Made by a program: the position numbers and the translations under genes | Source: Bryum argenteum | Taxonomy: Eukaryota; Streptophyta; Bryopsida; Bryales; Bryaceae | DNA: 64,000 bases | Assembly (NCBI GenBank): GCA_037043015.1 | Contig: CM073325.1 | Location: 15,231,001-15,295,000 of the forward strand | Direction of reading: 5' to 3' | Notes under the pieces: generated by a model | The model's database searches: none | Told to the model about the DNA's origin: nothing | Seen by the model: only the letters and a program-made list of their open reading frames with translations | Part shown: positions 44,499-55,548 of the stretch, piece after piece | Layout: every line of letters starts with the position of its first letter | Numbering within the stretch: position 1 is the first letter of the stretch

Positions 44499-47400
44499 CT
44501 AACTCGTCACAGACTTCTGATGCTCCTCAAGAAGCCTCTGGTATTCCACCTGGCTGGCCGCAATAAGGTTCTTTGCAGCGTCGAACGTTGTCAATCGTAT
44601 GCTGCAAGCCCACATTATTCCGAAAACCACAATTTAGTAACAGAATATCATTGGACTTGATGATATTATTATTCCGTAATGAAAGAATCTACCACTTCAT
44701 CCAGTCAAGATTCACTTCCTAATCTTCAGGAATGATAGTTCTCATTAGAAGAGTTTCTCTTGAGCAGTACTAGATCCGGTCTAAGCACGAGGATTGAGAA
44801 AACCGTACCTGCTGTTTGGGAGATTTTTCAGCACATTCGGAACAAATCCACGGTATAGTCCGATAAAGCCGTCTCTAGCAATGATACCTGTAATGGAGAC
44901 AGATAGAGGTGAGATTTAAATTGAAGTGAATACAATCCAAGTTTAAGTTTGCAGGGGTGCCTTGCATTGAGGATCGGTTCATGTGCATCAATAGTTAACA
45001 AGATGGATTTGGCTAAGTCGGCTAATCTGCGATCATATTTGGTAAGTTTAACGCACCTGGAACTGCATCAAGAAAAGAATTGAAAGGTGAGCCCCTCATT
45101 TGCATTTGTCGCCGTGCAGTGTCGAGTGGATAACACATAGCCGTGGCAAAGGAGGCTGATACTAGAGCAGTCATGAATGACGCTTCAGGCCTCTTTCTGA
45201 AGTCCTCTGGAAGAGACTTCTTGAACCTGCCAATATAGAGAACGACTTCCAGTTAGCTGGTTACTCTTATTATTGTTGTCCGTATGGTCTGATTCAATGC
45301 CATCCAATGAAGATAGACTCGTTCATAGGAGCTTACAAGTCAAACACGCAGAAATTAAGAGCGATATACGGTGCAATTCCCAGTAAAGATGGCCCTAGCC
45401 CTTTGTAAAACGACTTCATCCCCTCGTCTCGAAGCATTTGTTTCGCTACCTGATAAGAAACCGTGTTAACAAAAAGCTAGATTTCATAACCATGGCAAGT
45501 AAAAGAAAATCTCTACATGAGTACATGGTATATCAGAGTATGCTTAGTAACTGCAACCAGTGTACCTGACCCATAGTCCTGGTAGTTGGATCAACAGCCA
45601 ATCGCAATCGCAAAACATCCAGTGGATATGTAACCTGAAAGAAGGCAAGAACACAGCCCATGTTAAAACAGCAGGTCTTCAATCCAACTATGTAATAATA
45701 GCACGCACCTGTTTGCAGCAACTAGACTAGCTGCAACAAGGATGGTGAACTCGTCAAGAAGCTCTGTTATCAGGGTTTCAGAGAAAAGAGGAAGATGCAA
45801 AGCTTACCAAAGTAGAGGTCATGCCCGCACATGCACCGGCAGCAAGTCGACCAACGACCGAAAGTTCATCTTTGGTACCTTTGAATAGTTTCTGTAAGTC
45901 AATAACACCAGAGACCATCACCTCAGGACCAGCTCGTCCGCAAAAGAAAACTCAGATATTGAATACGAGACAAAAATCGTAAGTGAAGATTTGACCATAT
46001 TTCATAACATTTCATGAATCCAAGTCAATGTGAAATTGAACTGGCAACTGGTGGTAACCCACGATAAATCACCCTCAGTCAACGTTATGTTGGTGAGAAT
46101 TAGTAGCACGCATCCTACATGATACAAAGGTTTACACGTATCTATCATCACATATGATACTGTCTTCCCAGAGTTGCGAGTAAGCCTGAACTTCTGATAG
46201 TCTCGGGACTACAGGGAACCAAGGCTATGATGTCGATTGCCTAAAGCTATTGCTGTGAGAAAGAACGAGATCACCCAAGCGATCAACGTGCATACCTTGT
46301 ATGCTTCATAAGCGAAAAGTTGCACTGCACTGTAGGGGATGACACGAATAACCTTCACAAACGAGACAGTAGTATCATTGTCAAAAGTCCTGAGAGATAA
46401 AGCACCTACTCAAAAGACTATGAATACCATATAGCACTCCATGATGCAAGAGAAAACACCATCAGTACGAAGGCCATGGATAAGGCAGCGCAAGGGTCAT
46501 AGACAAATACAGTAGGTACTGAAGATTCGCAATACTCAGAGGTAGGCCTTACATGTCTTTCTAATGTGAAACTTAGAATGATAGAACCTTGTTGCAGTGA
46601 AAAGATAAAGCACAAACCTGTGGGATGTTCCCTTTCCAGTAACCTGCAATGCCTTCCTCTCTGCCAATCCGAGCTATTGCCTGCACCGAAAGGTTGAAAG
46701 AGTACATCTTTCAGAGAAGCGAAAGTTGTAGTTCCAAGGATGACTACGAGGTATCTGTAAAGCACCTCCCGCAAATGGATTCAGGCCAGGTTAGACTTGT
46801 GTACCTCCACGAGTCCAATGGAATTCTTGCTTCCTTCCTGCGCCATGCGTACTCCGTGCACCTACATATGCAGTTTTGAGCAACTTAGCAAGCCGTCGCC
46901 ACAAAATAACACTTAAGCACGATAATAACTAGGTCGATATTCTTCTCATGGTTGATCCACTCTGATCGTAATACAGCTGCACACACATCCAAGTCGAGAT
47001 TGTGCAACTTGCACGATAAAATCTCGCTAATAAGAAAAAGCTGTAACCTACGAAAGATGCAGAGAGAACTCGAACATTGTATGGTCGTTGCTGTACAAGT
47101 GCAGGGTTCATCTTCTCTCACTTTCAAGCACAGAACTCTACGGTAACGTAGGAGACACGTTGCTGTTGACAGCAAATTTGTGTTGTTACAATTAAGTGAA
47201 ACTCACCTGCATAAGAAGCTTTACTCTGTCCAATGGAGCAGTAACTGTTTTTGCTGCTGCACCCGCCACAGCACCAGCAGCAAATAGGGCTAACTCACTC
47301 GGCACGAAGCTAAAAAGAGCCAGGGGGTGCTTCAGTAGCTTATCCAGACCAGGAACTCTGGCTTCCACCTGCTCCAGGACCTGACAATCATTTCCCGCTA

Positions 47401-47965
47401 CATAAGCCACCTCTGCGGATGATGCGCCCTGAAACGTTGGCATGCTGGAAAGAAAATTCCAAAATCCAGAATTAGAGAAGCAGGTCGTGAAAGCGCTCCA
47501 CAAAAACCCCTGTCTAATCTACTTCGAGAGTGAACCTGGCACCACGCTAAGTACAGCTACTGATACGTCGCCCGCTCACTAGGGTCCAGAAAAAAGGATA
47601 GAAAGGCACAAACTGTCTTGTCACGAATTTTAGCAGGAAGGCAACTTCAAGGCCATAACACATGCAATGCAATACCTGGTGGAAAGAACAGCAGTTCGCG
47701 CAGGCTTCCCTAGCCCATTGCTTCGTGACGATTGGCGCCCCTTCCAACTCCATGCACTGGGAAACTCAATTCTGCAGAACTTACTAACGCGAAGTTCCTT
47801 CCCTTCAGAACTTCTGCGACCACTTTGAAACGCGTTCTCGACTGCAATTAACATACTTGCAATGTGCTCGTGCGGCATGAGCTTCTGTAGCTCTAAACCC
47901 TTAGGGTTTGGACATTCTCTGGCATTTGACCGTCTCTCGTCGCTCGAGCGCGAACCCGGCTCCAT
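44499..47965 (-). CDS. Mitochondrial-carrier-family protein, TAAC/PAPST-like, 11 exons
   Basis: Exons in transcript order: 47965-47676, 47444-47207, 46861-46805, 46680-46618, 46352-46296, 45891-45808, 45634-45566, 45449-45337, 45226-45057, 44887-44809, 44601-44499. All GT-AG junctions keep frame; 1323 nt give 440 residues. Three carrier repeats each hold the PxDxx[KR] signature: TAPLDRVKLL, TYPLDVLRLRL and CYPLDTARRQMQ, with GLYRGFVPNVLKNLPNSSIR at the end. The N-terminal 130 or so residues are Ser/Arg-rich and fit an organelle transit peptide. The closest relatives I recall are Arabidopsis TAAC/PAPST1 and PAPST2, which exchange ATP/ADP or PAPS/PAP across plastid or mitochondrial membranes; substrate is inferred. 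The start at 47965 is the first in-frame ATG; a second Met at residue 30 is possible. Confidence 0.9.
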
Positions 47966-48694
47966 GAGTACCTCCCGCCCGAACTCTCCTCACTCACTCA
48001 AAATCGAAACTCACGCCGAGCGCATAGATAAACACCAAAAACCGCTCCAGCCGAAAAACTCAACTTGCGCGCCCTCCCTTACAACTAAAACATGCAATTC
48101 GCTCGCCTCCTGTACCAGAAAGTAAACGCCTTCAACTCCAATTACGAAACTCAAAACACAAAAAAACATAGAGAATTATCTAAACATAAATTTGCGGAAA
48201 GCAGCTGTTGAAAGAGGAACCTCGCGAGTGTGGTTTTCAACTTCTGGCATTGCCAGTATCCACTTTCCGTATTCCAATTCTGACGAACTGTAAATGTTCA
48301 AAAGCGCCCTAAGCACCAGCAGAGGCGATTGGACAATTATATCTGCTTGCTCTCACAGGCATAAAGTAGCACGCTCTGTCAACGGCCTTAACCCCTACAC
48401 TAAACCCTGGATAAACCACCGAAAAGGACGAGGAAAATACCGTCGTGAAGCTGCGGAGCTAGCGAGATTGCTGCAAACACCATAACGGAGTGAAATCAAG
48501 TGCTACGTCCGAGTAATCTCGGAAGACGCAAGTCCCTTCCCAGCGCAGCGGCACTACACCATGCCTCAACCAACTCATGAGAGCACTGAAACTGGATAGA
48601 CCGACCTCCGGTCATCTTCTCAGGGGTTGGTAGGTACCACCCTCGAGCAGTCGGTAGGTCGACTACGTACCGGCCTCATATGGTAGCACTGAAG
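47966..48694. promoter_or_regulatory. Promoter and 5' UTR region of the carrier gene
   Basis: Moderately GC-rich upstream flank of the minus-strand carrier gene. Open frames on the plus strand here are antisense shadows or chance. No specific element can be assigned. Confidence 0.4.
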
Positions 48695-48790
48695 TACTCC
48701 CTCTGTCCCATTATTATTGTACAGTAGGTTTTTTCAAATCTACCTCCGGAATAGATTTGAGAGAACATACTCAATGGGACAGAGGGAGTA
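48695..48790. mobile_element. Stowaway MITE (Tc1/mariner), 92 bp plus TA duplications
   Basis: TA|CTCCCTCTGTCCCATT ... AATGGGACAGAGGGAG|TA. The ends match over at least 15 bases and agree with the plant Stowaway consensus (CTCCCTCCGTCCC). The interior also folds back on itself (AAATCTACCTCCGG / ATAGATTT). The element proper is 48697-48788. Confidence 0.93.
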
Positions 48791-50724
48791 CCAAGGGTCT
48801 TGTGGGGCCCTTGGATAGGCTTACAAAAACTTGCTTGAAATTACAGCATCTACATTTTCATTTATGTAGATTTTTGTTGACTTTACATGGACTTATATGG
48901 CTTCAATTTTTTTCTTTTCTTTTACTCTTCAATGCGTACAATTTGTCCTTCCTCCTACTTTACGGTATGTTTGGATAAAGTGAAGCCACCAACTCAACTA
49001 TTGGAGCTAAAAGAAGGTGGATTTAGGGCATAACAAGATCTTATGCCATAGCAAATTTTGAGCAGGCTAATAGGAAATATTTAGTTGTAAGGTTGGCTGA
49101 CATACCTCATCATAAAACCTGCATTGTCTCGTGTGTGTTATTTTGTCATCCATTGGTGGTGCTCTATGGATCTCACCCATATGACAACCCACATAACACG
49201 TTGGTTGACCCCCACACGGTTGCACTAGAAGAAGGTCATTACTTGATAATCTAGACAATTTTATATCAAGGATCTCTAGCGATTACATACCATGTAAAAA
49301 AGCCACTCTTTCTCATCAAATGACAACTTGTTTCAATAACACGAGCATCTAGAAAAATCAAGAAAATTCAAATATTACTAAATTAAAACCATAAATTCAT
49401 AATGATTGCTCATCGCACATATATGATTGATTGTTGAGATATGTTCATGGTATAAGAATGTGAATCCATGAAGTGAATTTTATTCTCAAATCTTGAATAC
49501 ATAGTGTCATGGATATTTTGAACATCCATGTTATACAAAGTTGACACTTGTGTTGATGTCACATATATAGCAATTTAGGGTATTCAAATTCTACCATTAC
49601 TATTATTCTAGAATAAAGTCACATTCAACCATTGCTATTTAAATATCATAATTTTCACATGTATGGATTTTTTTATGATTTAATATCAGTAGGATCTAAT
49701 ATTCTATTCTTACTTGATTTTCATATTCTAAATAGTACGATACATGTTATTTTGTTCCTTAAGGTGCACTTATTAAATTTTATTGGTACCTTACAGAAAT
49801 TTAACAATTCATTTTATCACTAAAATCATGCTAACAACAATAATATGTTTTCTATTGAGCATTATTTGCCAAACTCAAACTCTATTCAATATAACTAGAA
49901 AGAAAACCCACATACGTGAGTTTAAATTAAATTGAACCATAATTGAGTATGCTCTTCTTAGACCCCAATATCATTAGGCATTGTTCACTTGCGCAATAAT
50001 GGTGCCATTTTTGTCCTATATGTTCCACTTGTAATACTCAATTGTTTGTCATCTTGTTATTTTTCAAGAGCTAGATCCTAGAATCATGGTTTTTATCACA
50101 TGAATGAAATGCAGTACTTAACACATGTCAAGCACAAAAGATATGTAATAGTCCATATAGTGGTGCTTGGATGAGATAAACGTTTTCGGACAGACAAAAC
50201 CATTGATCTTATCCTAGCGTTGACCATAACAAAACAATACCTCTTTGCATAATAAAGGGACATGGACAACATTCTTAACCAGACTAGACGTTGATCTTAT
50301 AGAGGTTGATCTTATCCAGGTACCACTGTAGTATTGTACTCAGTTTAAACCTTTGTACCTAGTTTACACCTAACTACACCTAATTCCATGTGAAAGTTTA
50401 AACTTTTCTAGAGAGTTTACATGATCTTCATTTACATTAGTACGCCCCCACGGGGTTGCCACGTAAACGTGAAATTAAGGATGTCCTTGCTGACTTGCTC
50501 ATAAAAGCTCAACTCAAGGTTGAGTAGGTATCCATGTGAGTGAGGAGCTTTGGAACTATCGCTTGTGCACAAACTTCATCATTGATATTGAAGCTTTTGG
50601 TTTATTGAATGAGAATGCCTCACATGCCGAATGTTTGTAGAACAAAGAATTAGAACGCATAAAAATGAAAGGCACCTTGCTTGCATTTGATTCAAGTGAG
50701 AAGGCTTTTGTGTGCAAAAACAAC
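48791..50724. other. Gene-poor AT-rich stretch
   Basis: No supportable gene, RNA gene or clear repeat end. GTTGATCTTAT phrases near 50200-50320 recur three times within about 120 bp. Open frames here are short and AT-driven. Confidence 0.4.
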
Positions 50725-51540
50725 CAAAAACCCTCAAAATTGCCCTTTTTTGACAAAAGATGCAGATTTTTGAATTTTTACAAATTTTGCAATATTTAAC
50801 CGTGAGATCTAGTACCTAACTTATACATGTACTTGTATACTGAATCTTAGATTAAAATTCCTTATCATTTGTGAGATCATAACATTCAAAGTTTTAATAA
50901 GGAGTTTTTTTTGCATGGTGTAAATTGGCAAAAAAATTGTTTTGGGGCCAAAAATACCGTTTTGGGTAGAAATTTTGGTATGAAGCTCTTCATATTCTTG
51001 TTCCTACGTGAGTAAGTAACATGTCTATGCAATTTTTACCCTCACACGACCTATAGATCCTATAAAAATGCTTGATTATGCACATGGAGGTATGCTGAAA
51101 TGTAAATACAAAGGCCCGTTTTAAACAATCAAAAAGGCAAGTAGAAAATCATGGGATCCAGAATCTAAACGATAAGATCATACCTTACTATCATTTCTAC
51201 ATGTACAAAAAACAAAACTTAAAAAAAATATAAAGTCACAATTTTTTATGAATTTTTGAAGTTTTTGCGTATCAATCAATTTTGGGGAGATTTTGAGAAT
51301 AAATGAGCATATAGTGCATTTTGGACAATTTTTGGCAGATTCTGATGTGTGTTTTCGAACTTTGACCTCAAATATCTCTTAAAGTATAAGGAATTTGAAG
51401 CATGAGATAACTCTTCAGAAAGGTATGGAAAAACTCTACAACCTGCAAATGGTTTTGACTTCATGCAATCTAAAATAGTATGTCAAAGGTTGCCCAAAGT
51501 CAAATCGACCCAATTGACCTCACCCATCTTTAAGAGTTGA
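50725..51540 (+). mobile_element. Diverged sibling of the 54.1-kb TTAA element, ends decayed
   Basis: Collinear with 54064-54910: CCCTCAAAATTGCC, ATATTTAACCGTGAGATCT, GTGAGATCATAACATTCAAA, TATGCAATTTTTACCCTCA, CACATGGAGGTATG, GAGAATAAATGAGCATAT and TATGGAAAAACTCT appear in order. The right end reads ATCTTTAAGAGTTGAA, where the better copy has CTTTAGGGGTTAA. No coding capacity. Confidence 0.72.
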
Positions 51541-51628
51541 ATAATAACATCTTTGTACCCCTAACTCAAAACTAGTCCTATACCTTTACCCAAATGCACT
51601 TGCCGCATCCAAAGATTTATGCAGTTAA

Positions 51629-51989
51629 CCTTTAAACGTCAGGGTATACGGATTTGGCCAGCCCAGTATTGGATCACGACATCTTTAGGACTTGGGCATC
51701 ATGAATAGTGCACTTTTTGAACTTGGGCATCATGAATGATCCAATCATTGATGAGCTTGCAACCTCCTACAAGTATTGGACAACCCCAACGTACCTACCA
51801 CAATCCTTTCAGAGCACAAAATCACTCATACAAATTGTGATTTGAATTCTAAAGTTTCACTTTTTGAATGCATTAGAAGAAGGTGACCGGTTTGACATCA
51901 AAATATAAGTAAAAAGTTGAGTACATTCAGAGCTACAGAGGAGATCCTGTTGGAATATGACCCCTCGAGTCACCTCAAGCATTTAAGGG
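51629..51989 (+). mobile_element. piggyBac-type MITE, 361 bp, copy A
   Basis: TTAA at 51625-51628 and 51990-51993. Ends CCTTTAAACGTC and, inverted, CCCTTAAATGCTTG. Collinear along its whole length with copy B (52344-52705), for example GGACTTGGGCATCATGAATA, TGATGAGCTTGCAACCTCCT and TTTGACATCAAAATATAAGT. Non-coding. Confidence 0.87.
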
Positions 51990-52343
51990 TTAAGGTTCAG
52001 AACAAAAGTCAATGGCTCCTCCTTTTTGCAAATGACCATGTGGATTCTCCTCGAGTAATTGTTGTTAAAAAAAATCCCCACCAGTATTTTCCGAAAATTG
52101 CTACAAGATTAAAAAAGCAATACAATTTTTGTTAAAGTTGCCTAGTAGATACGGTAGTGTTAGAGAATTATGATCTTACATTGTAGGTTGTCTTTTAATC
52201 AAGACGTTTTTAAATTGAGTCTACAACAATGTATTCCAAAAATTCAAATACCTATGTCAATAGCTTGTTTTTTAAAAAAATCACCTGATTTTTTCCAAGC
52301 CCATAGTCACATTGCCTTATTAGTACTAATCTAATCACCTTAA

Positions 52344-52705
52344 CCCTTAAACGCCCATGGGGTGTGAAACGGGCAGCCCAAAATTGGATCACAGCATCTT
52401 TTGGACTTGGGCATCATGAATAGTGCACTTTTTGAACAAGGGCATCATGAATGCACCAATCAATGATGAGCTTGCAACCTCCTACAAGGTTATTTACAAC
52501 CCCAACCTCGCTACCACAATCCTTTCAAAGCACAAAATCACTCATACAAATTGTGATTTGAATTGTGAAATTTCATTTTTTGAATGCATCACACGGAGGT
52601 GACCAGTTTGACATCAAAATATAAGTGAAAAGTTGAGTACAGTGAGAGCTAAAGAGAAGATTCTGTTGGAAAGTGACCCCTCGGGTCACCTTGGGCGTTT
52701 AAGGG
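52344..52705 (+). mobile_element. piggyBac-type MITE, 362 bp, copy B
   Basis: TTAA at 52340-52343 and 52706-52709. CCCTTAAACGCCCA matches the inverted right end CCCTTAAACGCCCA over 14 bases, so this copy has the best-preserved termini of the three. Same orientation as copy A. Confidence 0.9.
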
Positions 52706-52894
52706 TTAATGAATGGGGTACCGTATATAAACAATAATTCTATCTATCAACAACATTTTGCAATAGTGATGGTGTCTATATGTGGCAATGCCGAAACTAG
52801 AAGCACTAGCCATACTAATCCTCCCTACGATAATGGTGGATAATATTGTTATATCAGTGTTTTGCAATTCAACATAATCCTTATCATTGCTTAA

Positions 52895-53255
52895 CCCTTA
52901 AAGGCACCTGTCAGCCCCTCGGGCTGTTTTCCAGCAGAATCTTGCATGTAGTTCTTTTGATTCTCAAATTTTCACTTATTTATTTATATCATTTTTGTCA
53001 CCTTTTTGTGATGCATCTACAAAGAGAAATCCTACAATTCAAATCGCAATTTGTATGAGTGATTTGTGCTTTGAAAGGATTGTGGTAGGCAGGTTGGGAT
53101 TGCACAAAACCTTGTAGGAGGTTGCAAACTCATCATTGATCGGTTCATTCATGCTGCCCAAGTTCAAAAAGTGCACTATTCATGTTGCCCAAGTCCAAAA
53201 GATGGTGAGATCCAATTTCGGGCTGCCCATTGAGGAGTGGAAGGACCTTTAAGGG
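52895..53255 (-). mobile_element. piggyBac-type MITE, 361 bp, copy C (inverted)
   Basis: TTAA at 52891-52894 and 53256-53259. Reverse-complement match to copies A and B (ACAATTTGTATGAGTGATTT is theirs inverted). Ends CCCTTAAAGGCACC and, inverted, CCCTTAAAGGTCC. It reads COMPLEMENTARY for the pair of GGGCATCATGAATA-type phrases as CATGCTGCCC / CATGTTGCCC. Confidence 0.87.
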
Positions 53256-53358
53256 TTAACTAGAGCATGACCCTTTCATAGTACATGCATTCAGAAACAA
53301 CCAAGACAATTAAAGAGTAGAGAATTAACGATATTCACCAAAAATTAGGATTTTAAGT

Positions 53359-53402
53359 TTTTTTTTTTTTTTTTTTTTTGTTGTTGTTGTTGTTGTTTGT
53401 TT
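53359..53402. repeat. Poly(T) followed by (TTG)n microsatellite
   Basis: About 22 T then six TTG/TTGT units. Confidence 0.85.
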
Positions 53403-53552
53403 GTATTTAAAACGTGTAAAAGAGATACCAAGGCATATTTTTACCATCAGAGAATCCCTCACATGCCTTTTCCACTTAAAAAGAAAAACTTTGAAAACAA
53501 TTCCAACGTACCACCCAACTTCTTTCTAGGTTTTATATGTCTTAGTAGGGTG

Positions 53553-53683
53553 GTGTCGACCCTCGAGAGGGGGAAGTAGTATTGTTCCTATTTCTCCTTG
53601 TCCAGTGGCCATCGGGATATTTGCATTACGAACGGACACTTCATTCACGCCGGCCTCTTCAAAAGGGACCGAAGTTTCTATCT
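53553..53683 (+). mobile_element. 5'-truncated SINE copy
   Basis: Matches the 3' third of the SINE at 55168-55533: CCTCGAGAGGGGGAAGTAGT, GTGGCCATCGGGATATT and ACGAACGGACACTTCATTCA occur in order, ending at GTTTCTATCTTA. The pol III promoter half is missing, as expected of a 5'-truncated insertion. Confidence 0.85.
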
Positions 53684-54063
53684 TAGTCGGGTGTAAATAT
53701 GTCTTAATAGATGTGTGCCAACTCGCCTCGCCTCGCCTCACCTTCGAAGAGTCTCAAGTCATATCTACTTCCGGAAATGGTTCTTTTTGGCCCTCAATAC
53801 ATTCCTTCCCTTTCATCTCTAAGTAGAAATCAATACTTCCAGCTTTGAACACTATGATGTCACAAACAATGGAAAATTCAAACATTAGATTCAATGTACA
53901 TGTAAATGTATTGATTAGATACTAGAACCTATAATTTCAATTGTCACAATATATCATGACATGATAAAGGACGATTTAAAAGTTAGTGCATAGGAATGAC
54001 CTATTTTTTTTAGGGATCAACCCCTAAAGTCTAGATCGAACACATTGAGGCCGACTTGGTTAA

Positions 54064-54910
54064 CCCCTAAAGTCGAAAGCCCCCAAAATTGCCAGAATTC
54101 CTCAAAACCACCCTCTTTCAATGCAAGATGAAAATTTTCAACTTTTGACGTAGTCTCGAGTATTTAACCATAAGATCTTATACCTAACTTGTCAATGTAT
54201 GTGTGTACCAAAACTTAGTTCCAAATTCCTTACCAATTGTGAGATCATAACATTCAAAGTTGAAAAAAAGTTTTTTTCCCTTGTTGCAAAATGGCTTTAA
54301 AGTTTTTTTTAAGCCCAAAAAACCAATTTTAAGAGTAAAGTAGAATTGAGGCTATTCAAATTCTTGTTCCTAAGTGAGTTAGGAACGTGCCTATGCAATT
54401 TTTACCCTCATGCGACCTACAAAACTTAATGAAATGCTTGAACTTTCACATGGAGGTATGGTGAAATTCAACCTCAAAGGCCCCTCTTTGGTAATAAAAA
54501 TAGCATGTGAAGAATAATTGGAAGAAAGATCCAAACGGTGAAATCATGCCTTACAACCTTGTTTCTAAGTACAAAAAACAAAAAAAATGAAGAAAAGTAA
54601 AATCTCAATTTTTGGTGAATTTTTGAAGTTCCAGTGATCTTATTTATTTTGGGCAGTGATTTTGAGAATAAATGAGCATATACCACAGTTTGGGCAGTTT
54701 TGGGCACATTTCAAACAATGTTTTCAAACTTTGACCGGAAATATCTCATAAAGTATGAGAAATTTTGAAGCATGAAATGACTTTTCGGAAAGCTATGGAA
54801 AAACTCTTCAACCTGCAAAAAGTTTCAATTTCTTACGATCTAAATATAGTAAATTCGGGGCTGACGAGACTCCAAACGACCCGATTCGAACTCGTTTTCG
54901 ACTTTAGGGG
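54064..54910 (+). mobile_element. TTAA-flanked piggyBac-type element, 847 bp
   Basis: TTAA at 54060-54063 and 54911-54914. CCCCTAAAGTCGAAA is a perfect 15-bp inverted repeat with the right end TTTCGACTTTAGGGG. No transposase remnant. The shared core GTGAGATCATAACATTCAAA lies at 54239-54258. A further end-like CCCCTAAAGTCTAGATCG sits just outside at about 54020, suggesting an adjacent decayed insertion. Confidence 0.88.
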
Positions 54911-55152
54911 TTAAAACAAATATGATGTTTCTGCAAAAAACTGAATCTTTAACTCGAGATCCTTGCCCATGAGATTTTGATGAAAATTGGTGGGTAGACT
55001 AATTAGATACTTGTAAACAAGATCGTACGGTTGGATTTCTTAGAATCGAATCAGAAAAAGATTTGTTCATAGATTTCACATATGGTTGTTTGAAGGTTAC
55101 TGTAAAGCTTCTCCTTTTAGGGTTAAATGCATGATATTACTCAAGTTTACTG

Positions 55153-55548
55153 TTAGTTCTTGAACAAGGCACCACAAGCCTTGGCTTGGTGGTTAGGGCT
55201 TAGGCCCCCAATGAGGAGGTCGTGGGTTCTATTCCCCATGCCGGCGTGGTGCTCACCACTATAGTCCACCCAACTATTGTGGGAGGTCCTTGGACCTCGT
55301 TGTATGGGTACCTCAAAGCCCTTTGGGGGGATACTATGTCAAGTATCTTCAAGGCACTAGTAACTAGGCTAGAAACTAGCGTAGTTATAGTGTCCACCCT
55401 CGAGAGGGGGAAGTAGTATTGTTCCAATTTCCCCTTGTCCGGTGGCCATCGGGATATTAGCATTACGAACGGACACTTCATTCACGCCGGCCCCCTTAGA
55501 AAGGGACCGGAGTTTCTATCTATCTATCTATCTTTAGTTCTTGAACAA
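55153..55548 (+). mobile_element. tRNA-derived SINE, 366 bp, with 15-bp target duplication
   Basis: The SINE proper is 55168-55533, flanked by TTAGTTCTTGAACAA at 55153-55167 and 55534-55548, an exact 15-bp duplication. The head carries pol III boxes: A box TGGCTTGGTGG (55182-55192) and B box GGGTTCTATTCC (55224-55235). The body has no coding potential and the tail is (TATC)n. The exact duplication suggests a fairly recent insertion by LINE machinery. It is not a functional tRNA gene: no cloverleaf forms after the B box. Confidence 0.92.

Noticed and set aside
55168-55260. A functional tRNA gene
   Set aside because: Only A- and B-box similarity is present; the region is the head of a SINE with target duplications.
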